Positions 16,477-26,153 of a DNA stretch of 32,721 bases are shown here, one piece after another. The translations under genes and the position numbers were made by a program. Below the pieces are notes generated by a model, which searched no databases, was not told where the DNA came from, and was given only the letters and a program-made list of their open reading frames with translations. Where the stretch lies: positions 1-32,721 of the forward strand of contig JAHDDK010000044.1 of the NCBI GenBank assembly GCA_020629375.1, read 5' to 3'. Origin of the DNA: Acidimicrobiales bacterium (GTDB taxonomy: Bacteria; Actinomycetota; Acidimicrobiia; Acidimicrobiales; SHLQ01). Every line of letters starts with the position of its first letter. The first letter of the stretch is position 1.

Positions 16477-17703
16477 CTACGACGAACGGCAGAGCAACGT
16501 GACCGCCTCGACATGGCTCGTGTCGGGGAAGGCATCGACGAGCGATACCGACTGCGCGGTCCAACCCGCTGTCGCAAGCAGGCCGACGTCGCGTCCGAGG
16601 CTGCCGGTGTCGCACGAGACGAGGACGACGACGGGTGCCTTCGATGCGGCGAGCGCCGCCACGCCGTCGGCGCCGAGACCGGCCCGCGCCGGATCAGCGA
16701 TGACGACGTCGGCTGGCGCTACCGGGGCCGTTTCGACTGGCGACTCGATGATTTCCGCGTCGAGGTCGGCGAGGTTGACTCGAGCGTCGGCTACCGACGA
16801 GGCCGCGCTCTCGATCACCTGAACCGAGTCGAATCCTCGGCCGATAGTGCCTGCGAAGATCCCGATCCCGGCGTACGCGTCGACCAGGCGGCCAGACGAC
16901 GAAACCGACTGCTCGATGGCGGCCCCAACCGCAGCGACGAGTGCGTCGACCACGAGGGGCCCGGACTGGAAGAACGACCCGGCCGACACCCGCCAGCTAT
17001 GCCCACCGGCATGCTCGGCCAGGTGGACGCCCGAGTCGGCGGAGAACGCCGACCGCCCGTGGACTGAAATCGGGAGCGAGCCGTCGACGGTGACCTCTTC
17101 GGGCTCGTCGACGACGACGATCGCGCGCTGCTCGGCAGTGCTCCACCGGATGAACACTTCGGGTGCCGAACGGCCGGTCGTCGCCGGGTCGAGACGGATC
17201 GACCGGATGACGGCTTCGAGCTCGGGCACGACGACGCCGCACTCCTGGATGGGGACCGGAGCATGGGATCGCCGTCGGCGGTGACCCAGCCGCCCGTCTT
17301 CGGCCGCGACAAGCCGAACGGTCGTCCGATGCGCGACCTCGTCGATCGGGACTGCGGAGATCGGCGGAATCGCGACCTTGCCAATGCGCTCGATCGCGTC
17401 GGCCACCACGTGGGCCTTCCATCCGTGTTGCGCAGCCGGGGCCAGGTGGGCGAGGTCACAGCCTCCGCAGCCGTCGTGGTGCGTTGGGCAACGCGGCGTA
17501 ATCCGCTCGGCTGAAGGGTTGAGGATCTCGACCACGTCGCCGCGGCTCCATCGCTTGCGGTCCTGCGTGATCGTGACCGAAACCCGCTCGCCTGGGAGCG
17601 CCCCGTCGACGAACACGGTCTTGCCGTCGGGGCGCCGACCGACTGCGGCCGCGCCGCCACCGGGCCGGTCGACGGTCACCTCGATCGGGTCGTTGGAGTT
17701 CAC
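16477..17703 (-). CDS. TRAM-domain RNA (uracil-5-)-methyltransferase, RlmD/TrmA family
   Basis: SAM-dependent methyltransferase for a uridine in rRNA or tRNA, 408 residues. Residues 5-60 form a TRAM RNA-binding domain (GERVSVTITQDRKRWSRGDVVEI). An iron-sulfur cluster motif has C72-x6-C79-x2-C82 and a distant C155, the spacing of the RlmD-like group. The SAM-binding loop is DAYAGIGIFAG, followed by DPARAGLG. The nucleophile region reads VSCDTGSLGRD and the terminal base region SHVEAV, both as in the family. The exact target (23S U1939-like or tRNA U54) cannot be told. The start is GTG at 17703. It is divergent from rpe with only 32 bases between them, so their promoters must overlap. Confidence 0.92.
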   Translation of the reverse strand: MNSNDPIEVTVDRPGGGAAAVGRRPDGKTVFVDGALPGERVSVTITQDRKRWSRGDVVEILNPSAERITPRCPTHHDGCGGCDLAHLAPAAQHGWKAHVVADAIERIGKVAIPPISAVPIDEVAHRTTVRLVAAEDGRLGHRRRRSHAPVPIQECGVVVPELEAVIRSIRLDPATTGRSAPEVFIRWSTAEQRAIVVVDEPEEVTVDGSLPISVHGRSAFSADSGVHLAEHAGGHSWRVSAGSFFQSGPLVVDALVAAVGAAIEQSVSSSGRLVDAYAGIGIFAGTIGRGFDSVQVIESAASSVADARVNLADLDAEIIESPVETAPVAPADVVIADPARAGLGADGVAALAASKAPVVVLVSCDTGSLGRDVGLLATAGWTAQSVSLVDAFPDTSHVEAVTLLCRSS

Positions 17704-17735
17704 CCGCCCACGGTACGTGGATAGGGTCTGGCGCC

Positions 17736-18407
17736 ATGCGTTCGATCGAGATCGTCCCGTCGGTGCTCCCCGCAGACTTCGCGTCGCTCGGCGACGAATG
17801 TCGCCGCCTCGGCGAGGCGGGAGCGGACCGAATTCAGTGGGACGTGATGGATGGCAACTTCGTCCCGAACCTGACGTTTGGCCCAGACCTCATCAAAGCC
17901 TGTCGCACGCACACGGACGTGATGTTCGAAGCGCACCTGATGGTCACCGACCCCGACCTCCTTGCGGCCGAGTACGTCGAGGCGGGCTGCGAAATGTTGA
18001 TCGTGCACGCCGAGACGTCACTCCACCTGCACCGAACCCTCGCCAACGTGCGATCGCTCGGCGCGCGCCCTGCGGTCGCACTCAATCCGGCGACACCCGC
18101 TGAGACCGTCGAACACGTTCTCGACCTTGTCGACATGGTGCTTGTGATGACCGTCAACCCCGGATTCGGTGGACAGGCATACCTCTCGACGATGGAACCG
18201 AAGATCGAGGCGATCCGGAACCGCCTGGACGTACGCGGCCTCGAGGTCGACATCGAAGTCGACGGCGGCATCAGCGCCGACACCATCGCGGGCGCGGCGA
18301 GCGCCGGAGCGAACGTGTTCATCAGCGGGAGCGCGTTGTTCCGCTACCCGACACTCGCCGAAGGAGTCACGGATCTCCGCTCCCGAGCGCAAACCGCCCA
18401 GGCGTGA
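17736..18407 (+). CDS. rpe: Ribulose-phosphate 3-epimerase
   Basis: TIM-barrel enzyme of the pentose phosphate pathway that interconverts ribulose 5-phosphate and xylulose 5-phosphate, 223 residues, standard length. The family motifs are present in order: IVPSVLPADFASL, the metal and catalytic site QWDVMDGNFVPNLTFGP (D36), FEAHLMV (H67), the phosphate loop MTVNPGFGGQ, the second catalytic aspartate in EVDGGIS near residue 176, and the phosphate-binding GSALF. Nothing is missing. The ATG at 17736 is the natural start. It is convergent with clpP, whose stop lies 56 bases downstream. Confidence 0.97.
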   Translation: MRSIEIVPSVLPADFASLGDECRRLGEAGADRIQWDVMDGNFVPNLTFGPDLIKACRTHTDVMFEAHLMVTDPDLLAAEYVEAGCEMLIVHAETSLHLHRTLANVRSLGARPAVALNPATPAETVEHVLDLVDMVLVMTVNPGFGGQAYLSTMEPKIEAIRNRLDVRGLEVDIEVDGGISADTIAGAASAGANVFISGSALFRYPTLAEGVTDLRSRAQTAQA

Positions 18408-18463
18408 CGATCGGGCGCACCGGCGTGACCAGCAGCAGCGGGCGAGTCCACTCCTGATGTGAT

Positions 18464-19063
18464 CTACATCTCGCGGCGACTGGTGATGACCTCGTCGATG
18501 ATGCCGTAGTCCTTCGCCTCTTCGGCGGTGAACCATTGGTCGCGGTCGGAGTCCGCCTCGATGCGGTCGACGGGTTGGCCGGTGTGCTCGGCGATGAGCG
18601 CCTGAAGCAGCTTCTTGGTCTTGGCCATCTGGTCGGCCTGAATGGCGATATCGGTCGCCTGGCCCTGAACGCCACCGAGCGGCTGGTGCATCATGATGCG
18701 CGCATGCGGGAGGGCGTATCGCTTGCCCTTGGCACCGGCGCCAAGCAAGAACTGGCCCATCGATGCGCCGAGGCCCATGCAGATCGTTCCGACGTCGGGA
18801 CCGACGAACTGCATCGTGTCGTAGATCGCCATACCAGCAGTCACCGAACCGCCAGGCGAGTTGATGTAGAGCCAGATGTCCTTCTCGGGATCCTGTCCCT
18901 CGAGGTAGAGCATCTGCGCCGTGATGAAATTCGCAATGTCATCGTTCACGTCGGTGCCGAGAAAGATGATCCGGTCCTTGAGGAGCCGGTTGTAGATGTC
19001 CATCCGTGACACGTCCTCGGTGAGGCTTGCTGCACGGACGGTTCCGGGGAGTTCGAATGCCAT
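18464..19063 (-). CDS. clpP: ATP-dependent Clp protease proteolytic subunit
   Basis: Serine protease subunit of 199 residues that forms the ClpP barrel and degrades substrates handed over by ClpX or ClpC, including tmRNA-tagged proteins. The catalytic triad is visible: S101 in [12 protein letters not shown]126 in [10 protein letters not shown] and D175 in DSDRDQWF. The handle region is [20 protein letters not shown]. The ATG at 19063 has AGGAGA a short distance upstream and gives a family-like N-terminus; the frame is open much further but that part crosses the tRNA gene and is not coding. Many actinobacteria have clpP1 and clpP2 side by side with clpX; here clpP stands alone between rpe and tRNA-Leu. 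Confidence 0.96.
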   Translation of the reverse strand: MAFELPGTVRAASLTEDVSRMDIYNRLLKDRIIFLGTDVNDDIANFITAQMLYLEGQDPEKDIWLYINSPGGSVTAGMAIYDTMQFVGPDVGTICMGLGASMGQFLLGAGAKGKRYALPHARIMMHQPLGGVQGQATDIAIQADQMAKTKKLLQALIAEHTGQPVDRIEADSDRDQWFTAEEAKDYGIIDEVITSRREM

Positions 19064-19223
19064 GATTCTCCTGTGATCGGCGCGGATCGGCGGGGGCTGA
19101 GCCGTTCGGTCTCGGATGCAACGCTGCCGAGCTCGACATGTTCCCGATCCGGCGACCACGCTAGCCCGCCTGACTCCGGTTCTCGGTGAGTCAACGGCGG
19201 CGATGTAGTCTTCTTTCTCCTCC

Positions 19224-19307
19224 GCGGACGTGGCGGAACTGGCAGACGCGCCAGGTTTAGGTCCTGGTGCCCGAAAGGGCTTGGGGGTTCGATTCCCCCC
19301 GTCCGCA
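19224..19307 (+). tRNA. tRNA-Leu, anticodon UAG
   Basis: An 84-base cloverleaf. The acceptor stem pairs GCGGACG (19224-19230) with CGTCCGC (19300-19306), and the discriminator A is at 19307. The anticodon stem pairs CCAGG with CCTGG around loop TTTAGGT, giving anticodon TAG (19258-19260), which reads CUN leucine codons. A long variable arm (GCCCGAAAGGGC) marks a class II tRNA, and the T arm is GGGGGTTCGATTCCCCC. No CCA is encoded at the 3' end. TAGTCT at 19206-19211 is a possible -10 box. Confidence 0.97.
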
Positions 19308-19315
19308 CACTTCTC

Positions 19316-22087
19316 ATGAGCGATATCACTCCCGTACCCGAACTCTCTCCCGATCAGGTGACGACGCTGTTGTCGTCGGCGCCGTTCGGCATGCTCGTCG
19401 TCGGCGGCGACGGCCGGGTCATCGCGTCGAACGACGGTGCGACCGATCTGCTCGGCCTGACCGGCCCCGGCACGGTGGCACACCTCGCAGATCTCTTGGC
19501 CGACAGCGGCGACAGCCCCCTTCTGGAGGACCTTCTGCGGTCGGCCATGGCGGGAGCACACGCGCGGCGCGTCTTTCGGATCAACGCCGGTGGCGTGCTG
19601 CGCGTCGTGTCGATGCAGTGTTGGCCACAAGACACCGCCGACGGCCGAATCGTGCTCACGATGGTCGAGGCAGCCAGTGGCGACGACCGGGCAGAACAGC
19701 TCTCGAGCGTCATCGCCCGCAGTCCGACCGGCATGGCGCGGGTCGGCAACGGGACCACCATGCTCGACGTCAACGACCGGTGGGAAGAGATCACTGGTCA
19801 GCCGAGGGGCGATGCGCTCGGCGACGGTTGGTTCGCACAGATCGACGTTGATGGACGTGCCGATTTCGTTGCCGCTCTCGCCGACGCCTCCGCACGAAGC
19901 GAGGGCATCCGTGGGCGCCTGCGGGTGATCACGACGGCTGGCGCGGTTCGCTGGCTCGACATCTCGAGCACGCCGCTCGATGAACCCGGCGCGGCCTTGT
20001 TGTCGTTCGAAGACATGACCGAAGGCCAGGACGCCGCCCGCCGAGCCGACGAGCTCTCACGAGTCCTCGAAGCGACCAAGGACATGGTCGGCATCTTGTC
20101 ACCCGACGGCGGCGTCCTCGTGTGGACGAATGACTCGCTGCACGATCAACTCGGCGATAGCTCGGTGGCGGTGCCTTTCGTCCAGCATCTCGACGAGTTC
20201 TCCCAGGCTGCCTACGTCGCCACCGGGCTTCCGGCAGTCCTGGAATCCGGGCGGTGGCGCGGCGAGCTCGTGTTTGTTCAGAACGGAGTTCGCACCCCGG
20301 TGGCGGCGATGCTCGTGACCCATCAGGACTCGGCTGGAGACGTCGAAGCGATCTCGATTGTGGCCCGCGACGTGAGCGACCTCCGCGATGCCAAGGCACA
20401 GGTGACTGCTGCCGAGGTCCGGATGCGGGCGCTCGTGGAGCATGCGTCCGATGTCGTGGCGATGGTCGGAAGCGACGGAAGGGTCGAATACGCCTCACCG
20501 GCGGTCGAACGAGTACTCGGACACACCTCAGGCGCTCTGCGTGGCCTCGACATCCTCGAACTAGTCCATCCCGATGACCTCGACCTCGCGTACGAGACGG
20601 CCGCCGCCATCTTGGAGACCGAAGGTGAATCTCGGTCTGCTCGGCTACGGATCGCCCACGTCGACGGGACGTTCCGCCACCTCGAGGTCGTGGCGAACAA
20701 TCTGCTGGCGACTCCCGAAGTCGCCGGCATCGTGCTCAATGCGACAGACGTGACGGATCGAGTCGAGGCCGCCCAGCAGCTCGAGGCGCGCACCTATCAC
20801 GACGAACTCACCGGCCTCCCCAACCGCACCCTCCTGATCGAGCGTCTGCGGGAGTCTCTCCGGCGATGCCGCGAGCGCCGGCTCCTCGTCGGCGTCCTGT
20901 TCTTGGACCTCGACCGCTTCAACGTGGTCAACGAGTCTCTGGGGCATCGTGCGGGAGACGAACTACTCGCCGAAGTCGCCTCCCGGATCGAGGGCGTCAT
21001 CCGACCTGGTGATGTCGTGGCCCGCCTCGGCGGCGACGAGTTCGCCGTGGTGATCAGCGACATGCTCCGCCAGGGCGATGCGGTCGTTGCCGCTCGACGT
21101 TTGCGGAAGGCACTCACCGAACCGGTTCGCATCGGCGATCAGACCGCGGTCATCACGACGTCGATCGGTATCGCAATCACCAACGGGCAAGACGAGCCGG
21201 AGTCACTACTTCGAGATGCGGACACGGCGCTGCATCGCGCCAAGCAGAAGGGTCGGGATGTCGCGGTCGTCTTCGACGACAATTTGCGCGACCAGGCGAT
21301 CCGTCGGCTCGAGGTCGAGAACAAGCTTCGGCGAGCGATCGAGAACGATGCGCTGGTGGTGCACTATCAACCGGTCTTGTCGGTCAGAGATGGCAGGCTC
21401 GCAGGCGCCGAAGCCTTGGTTCGCATTCGCAACGACGACGGCACACTGGTCATGCCGGGCGACTTCATCGACGTGGCCGAGGACTCCGGCCTCATCGCCC
21501 AGCTCGGGCATCAAGTGCTCGTCAAGGCGATCCGTCAGACTGCGGCGTGGACCCGAGAGCACGTGCCGGGTCAAGACCCGCTGTCGATTGCGGTGAATGT
21601 GTCCGCACGTCAGCTGACCGACGAGCGCTACCCCGACGAGCTCGTCGCGGTCCTGAACGAGGCAGGACTCGCGCCGAGTCAGCTTTCGGTTGAGCTCACC
21701 GAAAGCGCACTGATCGACGGCAACCCCACGACCGAACGGTCGCTTCAGCAACTTCGTGATGCCGGCGTTCGGATCGGGCTCGACGATTTCGGGACGGGTT
21801 TCTCCTCGCTGGCCTACCTCAAGCGATTCCCGATCAGCTTCTTGAAGATCGACAAGAGCTTCGTGAATGGACTTGGTTCCGACGAAAACGACTCGGCGAT
21901 CGTTCGAGCGACGATTGCGTTGGCGCACAGCCTCAACCTGCGTGTCGTGGCGGAGGGAGTCGAAACCGAAGACCAGCTCGATCGGCTCGCCGATCTCCAG
22001 TGCGACCTCGTACAGGGTTACTTGTTCTCGAAGCCGGTGGGACCTGAGGCGTTCCGGGCGTATCTCGGCATGCGTTGGAGCAGCTGA
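19316..22087 (+). CDS. Four-PAS GGDEF-EAL cyclic-di-GMP signalling protein
   Basis: Cytoplasmic sensor enzyme, 923 residues, no membrane segment seen. Four PAS-like units fill about 14-118, 132-240, 243-360 and 366-490. The GGDEF domain has an intact active site G572-G573-D574-E575-F576 and an inhibitory-site RxxD (R563 and D566) five residues ahead, so it should make cyclic-di-GMP. The EAL domain has the EAL motif at 699-701 and keeps [30 protein letters not shown] and QGYLFSKP, so it should also be able to cleave it. Both halves look active, and the PAS units probably decide the balance. The ATG at 19316 is only 8 bases after the tRNA-Leu end, leaving no room for its own promoter or ribosome site there. 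Confidence 0.95.
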   Translation: MSDITPVPELSPDQVTTLLSSAPFGMLVVGGDGRVIASNDGATDLLGLTGPGTVAHLADLLADSGDSPLLEDLLRSAMAGAHARRVFRINAGGVLRVVSMQCWPQDTADGRIVLTMVEAASGDDRAEQLSSVIARSPTGMARVGNGTTMLDVNDRWEEITGQPRGDALGDGWFAQIDVDGRADFVAALADASARSEGIRGRLRVITTAGAVRWLDISSTPLDEPGAALLSFEDMTEGQDAARRADELSRVLEATKDMVGILSPDGGVLVWTNDSLHDQLGDSSVAVPFVQHLDEFSQAAYVATGLPAVLESGRWRGELVFVQNGVRTPVAAMLVTHQDSAGDVEAISIVARDVSDLRDAKAQVTAAEVRMRALVEHASDVVAMVGSDGRVEYASPAVERVLGHTSGALRGLDILELVHPDDLDLAYETAAAILETEGESRSARLRIAHVDGTFRHLEVVANNLLATPEVAGIVLNATDVTDRVEAAQQLEARTYHDELTGLPNRTLLIERLRESLRRCRERRLLVGVLFLDLDRFNVVNESLGHRAGDELLAEVASRIEGVIRPGDVVARLGGDEFAVVISDMLRQGDAVVAARRLRKALTEPVRIGDQTAVITTSIGIAITNGQDEPESLLRDADTALHRAKQKGRDVAVVFDDNLRDQAIRRLEVENKLRRAIENDALVVHYQPVLSVRDGRLAGAEALVRIRNDDGTLVMPGDFIDVAEDSGLIAQLGHQVLVKAIRQTAAWTREHVPGQDPLSIAVNVSARQLTDERYPDELVAVLNEAGLAPSQLSVELTESALIDGNPTTERSLQQLRDAGVRIGLDDFGTGFSSLAYLKRFPISFLKIDKSFVNGLGSDENDSAIVRATIALAHSLNLRVVAEGVETEDQLDRLADLQCDLVQGYLFSKPVGPEAFRAYLGMRWSS

Positions 22088-22098
22088 CGCGCCACGCT

Positions 22099-22710
22099 TC
22101 AGTCGAGTTCGAGCAGCCGGTCCTTGAGGAGCCGAAACGCGCGACCCCGGTGGCTGATGTCGTGTTTGGCGACGGGGTCCATCTCCGCAAACGTCTGGCC
22201 GTCGCCGTCGACCGGTACGAAGATCGGGTCGTAGCCGAACCCCCCAGCGCCGGCGGGCTCGAGAGCGATAACCCCTTCGACGACACCATGGGCCACGAGC
22301 TCCAAGCCGTTTGGGTGCCGCAGCATCGCCACCGTCCGAAATCGAGCGGTGCGGTCGTCGAGCGGAACCCCGTCGAGAACGTCCAGCGTCTTGGCCACGT
22401 TGTCCGCATAGGTGGCGTGTTCGCCCGCGAATCGTGCGGTATGCACGCCAGGACGTCCACCGAGATGATCGATTTCGAGACCGGTGTCGTCGGCCATGGC
22501 CACAAGGCCCGACGCTTCAGCGATCGCTCGAGCCTTGAGCCGAGCGTTGCCTTCGAGGGTCGGGGCGTCTTCGATCACGTCCGGCACGTCGTCGGGGCGT
22601 GGCACGATTCGTACTACGTCAGCCATGAGCAGCGAGATCTCGGCGACTTTGTCGGGGTTGGCGCTTGCCATGGCGACGACGCTCGGGCGGGGAAACATGC
22701 GGTCGGGCAC
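22099..22710 (-). CDS. rdgB: RdgB/HAM1-type dITP/XTP pyrophosphatase
   Basis: House-cleaning nucleotidase of about 203 residues that hydrolyses dITP, ITP and XTP to monophosphates and keeps damaged purines out of DNA and RNA. Family motifs: ASANPDKVAEI at the N-terminus, ADDTGLEID (metal site), GRPGVHTARFAG and GGFGYDPIF, and the C-terminal SHRGRAF. I take GTG at 22710, one base after the rph stop (TGACGTG); ATG at 22698 is an alternative four codons later. It is the last gene of the murI-rph-rdgB row and converges on the GGDEF-EAL gene with 11 bases between. Confidence 0.95.
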   Translation of the reverse strand: MPDRMFPRPSVVAMASANPDKVAEISLLMADVVRIVPRPDDVPDVIEDAPTLEGNARLKARAIAEASGLVAMADDTGLEIDHLGGRPGVHTARFAGEHATYADNVAKTLDVLDGVPLDDRTARFRTVAMLRHPNGLELVAHGVVEGVIALEPAGAGGFGYDPIFVPVDGDGQTFAEMDPVAKHDISHRGRAFRLLKDRLLELD

Positions 22711-22711
22711 G

Positions 22712-23440
22712 TCAGCGCGGCGGCAGAGTCTTGGGTGCTTCGGCGAGGATTCCGCGCTGAGCGGTCGTGATTTCGGCGATGCCCTTCTCGGCGAGGCCGA
22801 GCATGGCGTCGAGTCGATCGCGTCCAAAGACCGCGCCTTCTGCCGTGCCTTGGATCTCGATGAAGTTTCCCTCACCGTCCATGACGACGTTCATGTCGAC
22901 CTCGGCTGTTGAGTCTTCGACGTACGGAAGGTCGAGGACGGGTTCGCCGTTGACGACGCCCACCGAGATCGCTGCGCACTCGGTACGAATCGGGTTCGCG
23001 GCGAGCTCACCGGCCTCGACGAGGCGGGTGAGCGCGTCATGAAGGGCGAGGTAGCCGCCGGTGATCGACGCGGTGCGGGTACCCCCATCTGCTTGGAGCA
23101 CGTCGCAGTCGATGATCACTTCCCGTTCGCCGAGCGCCTCCATGTCGACGACCGCGCGCAGGGAGCGACCGATGAGGCGTTGGATCTCCTGGCTTCGCCC
23201 ACTTGTGCGGCGGCGGATCCGGTCGGGCGATGACCCGGGGAGCATCGAGTACTCGGCGGTCACCCACCCCTTGCCGGTGTCTCGCATCCAACGCGGGACG
23301 TCGTCGGACACCGATGCCGTGCAGAGCACTCGAGTGCGTCCGAACGACACGACGACCGAACCAGCGCATGTGTCGACGAAGTCTCGGTGAAAGCTCAGGG
23401 GGCGAAGTTCATCGGCGCTACGGCCGTCGGGGCGTGACAT
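22712..23440 (-). CDS. rph: Ribonuclease PH
   Basis: Phosphorolytic 3'-5' exoribonuclease that trims tRNA 3' ends, 242 residues, normal length. The N-terminus [17 protein letters not shown], the core [20 protein letters not shown] and [19 protein letters not shown], and the catalytic region [23 protein letters not shown] followed by [18 protein letters not shown] all match RNase PH. ATG 23440 is chosen because it gives the family N-terminus and has GGGTGG upstream; longer readings begin at GTG codons without support. It is followed at once by rdgB, as in mycobacteria. Confidence 0.97.
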   Translation of the reverse strand: MSRPDGRSADELRPLSFHRDFVDTCAGSVVVSFGRTRVLCTASVSDDVPRWMRDTGKGWVTAEYSMLPGSSPDRIRRRTSGRSQEIQRLIGRSLRAVVDMEALGEREVIIDCDVLQADGGTRTASITGGYLALHDALTRLVEAGELAANPIRTECAAISVGVVNGEPVLDLPYVEDSTAEVDMNVVMDGEGNFIEIQGTAEGAVFGRDRLDAMLGLAEKGIAEITTAQRGILAEAPKTLPPR

Positions 23441-23487
23441 GCGCGCCACCCTAGCCACTCGCCAAAACCGGTCCTCATCCGCGCACG

Positions 23488-23526
23488 AGACCGCGACATC
23501 GGGGTCTGACCCCGAGGTCGCGGTCT
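23488..23526. repeat. Long hairpin between the VWA lipoprotein gene and rph
   Basis: AGACCGCGAC (23488-23497) pairs with GTCGCGGTCT (23517-23526), and TCGGGGT (23499-23505) pairs with ACCCCGA (23509-23515) around loop CTG, with one mismatch between the two stems. The 39-base structure starts 25 bases past the VWA stop on the minus strand. No T run follows, so it may be a rho-independent-like stop without U tract, or a dispersed palindromic repeat. Confidence 0.7.
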
Positions 23527-23550
23527 GTGCGACGGTTGCGGCTCGATGCG

Positions 23551-25317
23551 TCAGAAGGAAATCTCGACGAGGTCCGCGAACTCGTCGAATTGATCCGAGT
23601 CAATGTCCCGAGCGAGCGCATCGACCTCCTCGACCAGATCGTCGCGATTCACCTCGTCGGCGTAGGGGTTGTCGCGGAGGATCTCGGCAAACGTCGCAAC
23701 GACGACGGCTTGCTTGAAGTCCGTTGCGGTTTCGGCCCAGCGGGCGTCGATGTCTCGCATGTCGATGTCTTCATCGATCTCGGTGACTTCGCCAGTCTCG
23801 GGGTCTTCCCAGCGAAGTGCCACGACGCCGAGCTCCGCACGAGCATCGATGTCGACGTCGCGGTCGAAGAGGACTTCGTACAGAGCAGTCGCTTGGTGGC
23901 CTGCACCCAGTTCGCCGGCGTCGACCTCGTCGTTGCGGAAGTCCGAGTCCAGAACGCCGCGGTTCTCGTAGCCGATCAGGCGGTACTCATCGACGACATC
24001 GGGGTCGAACTCGACCTGGATCTTGCCGTCGATTGCCACCGTGACAAGCGTTGAGGTCAGCTCATCGGCGAAGAGGCTTTCGGCTTCGTCGATCGTGTCG
24101 ACGTAGGCGTAGAAGCCGTCGCCGTTGTCAGCGAGCTGCTCCATCATCGTGTCGTTGAATCCCTCGAGGCCATAGCCGACTGTGACGAGCCCGATGCCGT
24201 CGTCGGCGTCGCGACGGATGCGCTCCGAAAGGCGCGTCACGTCGGTGATACCGGCATTGGCGAGGCCGTCGGAAGCGACGATAACCCGGTTGATACCGTC
24301 CTCACGGAAGGCATCTCGCGCCAGGTCGTAGCCCGTGTCGAGGCCAGCCTGGAGGTTGGTCGAGCCACCCGAGTCCAAACCGTCGATGGCGTCGAGGATC
24401 TCGTCTCGGTCGCGCACACTGGTCGGCTCGAGAACGATGCCGGAGTCGCCCGAGTAGGTGACAATGGCGACGGTGTCATCGCGGTCGAGCTCGTCGACCA
24501 GAAGCGCGAGCGACTCCTTCACGAGGCCGAGGCGATCAGCACGGTTCATCGAACCCGACGTGTCGACCACGAAGGTGAGCGCGACGGGCCGTCGCTCGTC
24601 GTCGTCGACCTCGACTGCCTGCACGCCGACCCGCACGAGCCACGCATCCTCGTTGAACGGGGACGGACCCCCGTCGACTTGAACGGACAATCCGTTGCGA
24701 GGCGAGTCGTAGTCGTAGTCGAAGGCGTTCACGTACTCCTCGACCCGAACAGACGCACGCGGTGGCAAGTCGCCCTCATTGATGTAGCGGCGAGCGATCG
24801 TGTAGGAGCCGGTGTCGACGTCGAGAGCGAACGTCGAGAGCGGGTCGCGTGAGGTTCGCACGAACGGACGGATCCCGTAGTCGGTGAAGCGCGAGTCAAC
24901 GGGATCCGGTTCGACGAACTCGTCGTCGGAGTCGTCGATGACGGTGCCGAAGAGGCCACCACCGTCGGTCGAGTCCTCCGAATCGCGTGAGGCGGCGGCA
25001 CTCTCCTGCGGTGCGTCGATGGCGCCTTCGTCCATGGCACTCTCGGCCTCCATGGCATCATCGGACGACGCAAACGCGGCTTCGTCGTCGGAGTCGGTGC
25101 TCTGGACGAGTCCCGAAGACCCCGAATCTGCGGCGTCCGCAGCGGCGTCGGCGAAAGACTCTTCGACATCGTTCGCCGACGTCGACGAGTCGGACTCGGA
25201 GGCATTCGAGCCACAGGCGGTCGCGATGATCGACAGGGCGAGCATGGCAGCGACCAGGCGCAGCGTCACCCAGGAGCTGCGCACAGGTCGATGTGTGGTT
25301 GCAGATGTGCGGTTCAT
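23551..25317 (-). CDS. VWA-domain lipoprotein, YfbK-like
   Basis: Exported lipoprotein of 588 residues. The signal peptide ends in lipobox IATAC (C35), and residues 36 to about 140 are an acidic, Ser/Ala-rich linker. A von Willebrand N-terminal segment ([22 protein letters not shown]) precedes the VWA domain with a complete metal-ion-dependent adhesion site: DTSGSM near residue 251, GGSTNLQAG and ASDGLANAG. The C-terminal part ([29 protein letters not shown]) matches the YfbK C-terminal region. Such proteins are thought to bind protein ligands at the cell surface; the partner is unknown. ATG 25317 is chosen because it gives a normal signal peptide. It interrupts a conserved gene row between the beta-lactamase-fold gene and rph. 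Confidence 0.9.
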   Translation of the reverse strand: MNRTSATTHRPVRSSWVTLRLVAAMLALSIIATACGSNASESDSSTSANDVEESFADAAADAADSGSSGLVQSTDSDDEAAFASSDDAMEAESAMDEGAIDAPQESAAASRDSEDSTDGGGLFGTVIDDSDDEFVEPDPVDSRFTDYGIRPFVRTSRDPLSTFALDVDTGSYTIARRYINEGDLPPRASVRVEEYVNAFDYDYDSPRNGLSVQVDGGPSPFNEDAWLVRVGVQAVEVDDDERRPVALTFVVDTSGSMNRADRLGLVKESLALLVDELDRDDTVAIVTYSGDSGIVLEPTSVRDRDEILDAIDGLDSGGSTNLQAGLDTGYDLARDAFREDGINRVIVASDGLANAGITDVTRLSERIRRDADDGIGLVTVGYGLEGFNDTMMEQLADNGDGFYAYVDTIDEAESLFADELTSTLVTVAIDGKIQVEFDPDVVDEYRLIGYENRGVLDSDFRNDEVDAGELGAGHQATALYEVLFDRDVDIDARAELGVVALRWEDPETGEVTEIDEDIDMRDIDARWAETATDFKQAVVVATFAEILRDNPYADEVNRDDLVEEVDALARDIDSDQFDEFADLVEISF

Positions 25318-25407
25318 GCCGTCTGGTACGACCACTCGGAACGTCGAGTTCCCGATGAGATTGCGACGATGGTGTTGCGGACTGGCGACAACGGCGTGCG
25401 CCGGATG

Positions 25408-26151
25408 TCAGACGCTGAAGGTTCGGCCTGGTGCGGCGATGTCGATACGCCCGCTGAAGTCGGCCCGCAATGCATGTGTGCGGCGTTCTTCTGGGTCCTC
25501 TCCGGGAGGAACATGGGTGAGCACCAGGAGGTCGGCGTCGACCGCTGCGGCGTTGACCGCTGCCTGGGCTCCGGTGACGTGAGGGATTCCCTGGTCCTCG
25601 AGGTCGGCGGTCAAGCTCGCCTCGTGAACGACGATGTTGGCGGGCTGTCCAAAGCTCTCCGGAGACCAGCCGGGTCCGGTGTCTGATGAGTACACGATCG
25701 CCGCACCGTCGCACTCCGCGCGCATCGCCAGAGTCTCGACGGGATGATCTGTCCGCGAGAACGTGAAGCCGATGTCGCCAACGGTGACTGCGCTCGATTC
25801 GTCGATCGTTGTCCAATCGAAGACGAACTCGGTCGCTTCGGGATTCACGAAGTCGATCAAGCGCTTCGTTCCGGCGGTGCCCCACGCTGGCACATGATGG
25901 CGTTCGACCCCCCAGCGATACGCGTGATACAGCGAAGGCATCTCGCTCCAGTGGTCGGCGTGCTCGTGACTGATGATGATCCCGTCGACGTCGTGGAGCG
26001 ATACGTGGCGCTGAAGCTCGATCGACGAGCCAGGGCCCGCGTCGACCAGCACGACAGTTGTCGACGATCGCACCAGATACGACGAGCACGACGACGACGA
26101 GGACGAGTAGGTCCCCGAACAGCCGAGGACAGTGATCGAGAGTTCCGCCAT
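25408..26151 (-). CDS. Metallo-beta-lactamase-fold hydrolase, Rv1339-like
   Basis: Cytoplasmic metallohydrolase of 247 residues. The metal site H62-E-H64-A-D66-H67 is intact, with later ligands in RTDHPVE, YSSDTGPG and VHEASL, as in RNase Z-like and cyclic-phosphodiesterase relatives. In Mycobacterium tuberculosis the gene in the same position after murI, Rv1339, is reported to be a cyclic-AMP phosphodiesterase; that activity is a reasonable guess here, from position and family only. Oddity: the loop after GCSGTY is a run of serines (SSSSSSCSSYLV), where relatives have mixed residues. ATG 26151 has GGAAGG upstream and lies two bases after the murI stop, so the two are coupled. Confidence 0.9.
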   Translation of the reverse strand: MAELSITVLGCSGTYSSSSSSCSSYLVRSSTTVVLVDAGPGSSIELQRHVSLHDVDGIIISHEHADHWSEMPSLYHAYRWGVERHHVPAWGTAGTKRLIDFVNPEATEFVFDWTTIDESSAVTVGDIGFTFSRTDHPVETLAMRAECDGAAIVYSSDTGPGWSPESFGQPANIVVHEASLTADLEDQGIPHVTGAQAAVNAAAVDADLLVLTHVPPGEDPEERRTHALRADFSGRIDIAAPGRTFSV

Positions 26152-26153
26152 GG

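Noticed and set aside
19064..19630. N-terminal extension of clpP to 19630
   Set aside because: It would run through the tRNA-Leu gene and the start of the GGDEF-EAL gene. The inner ATG has a good ribosome binding site and the family N-terminus.
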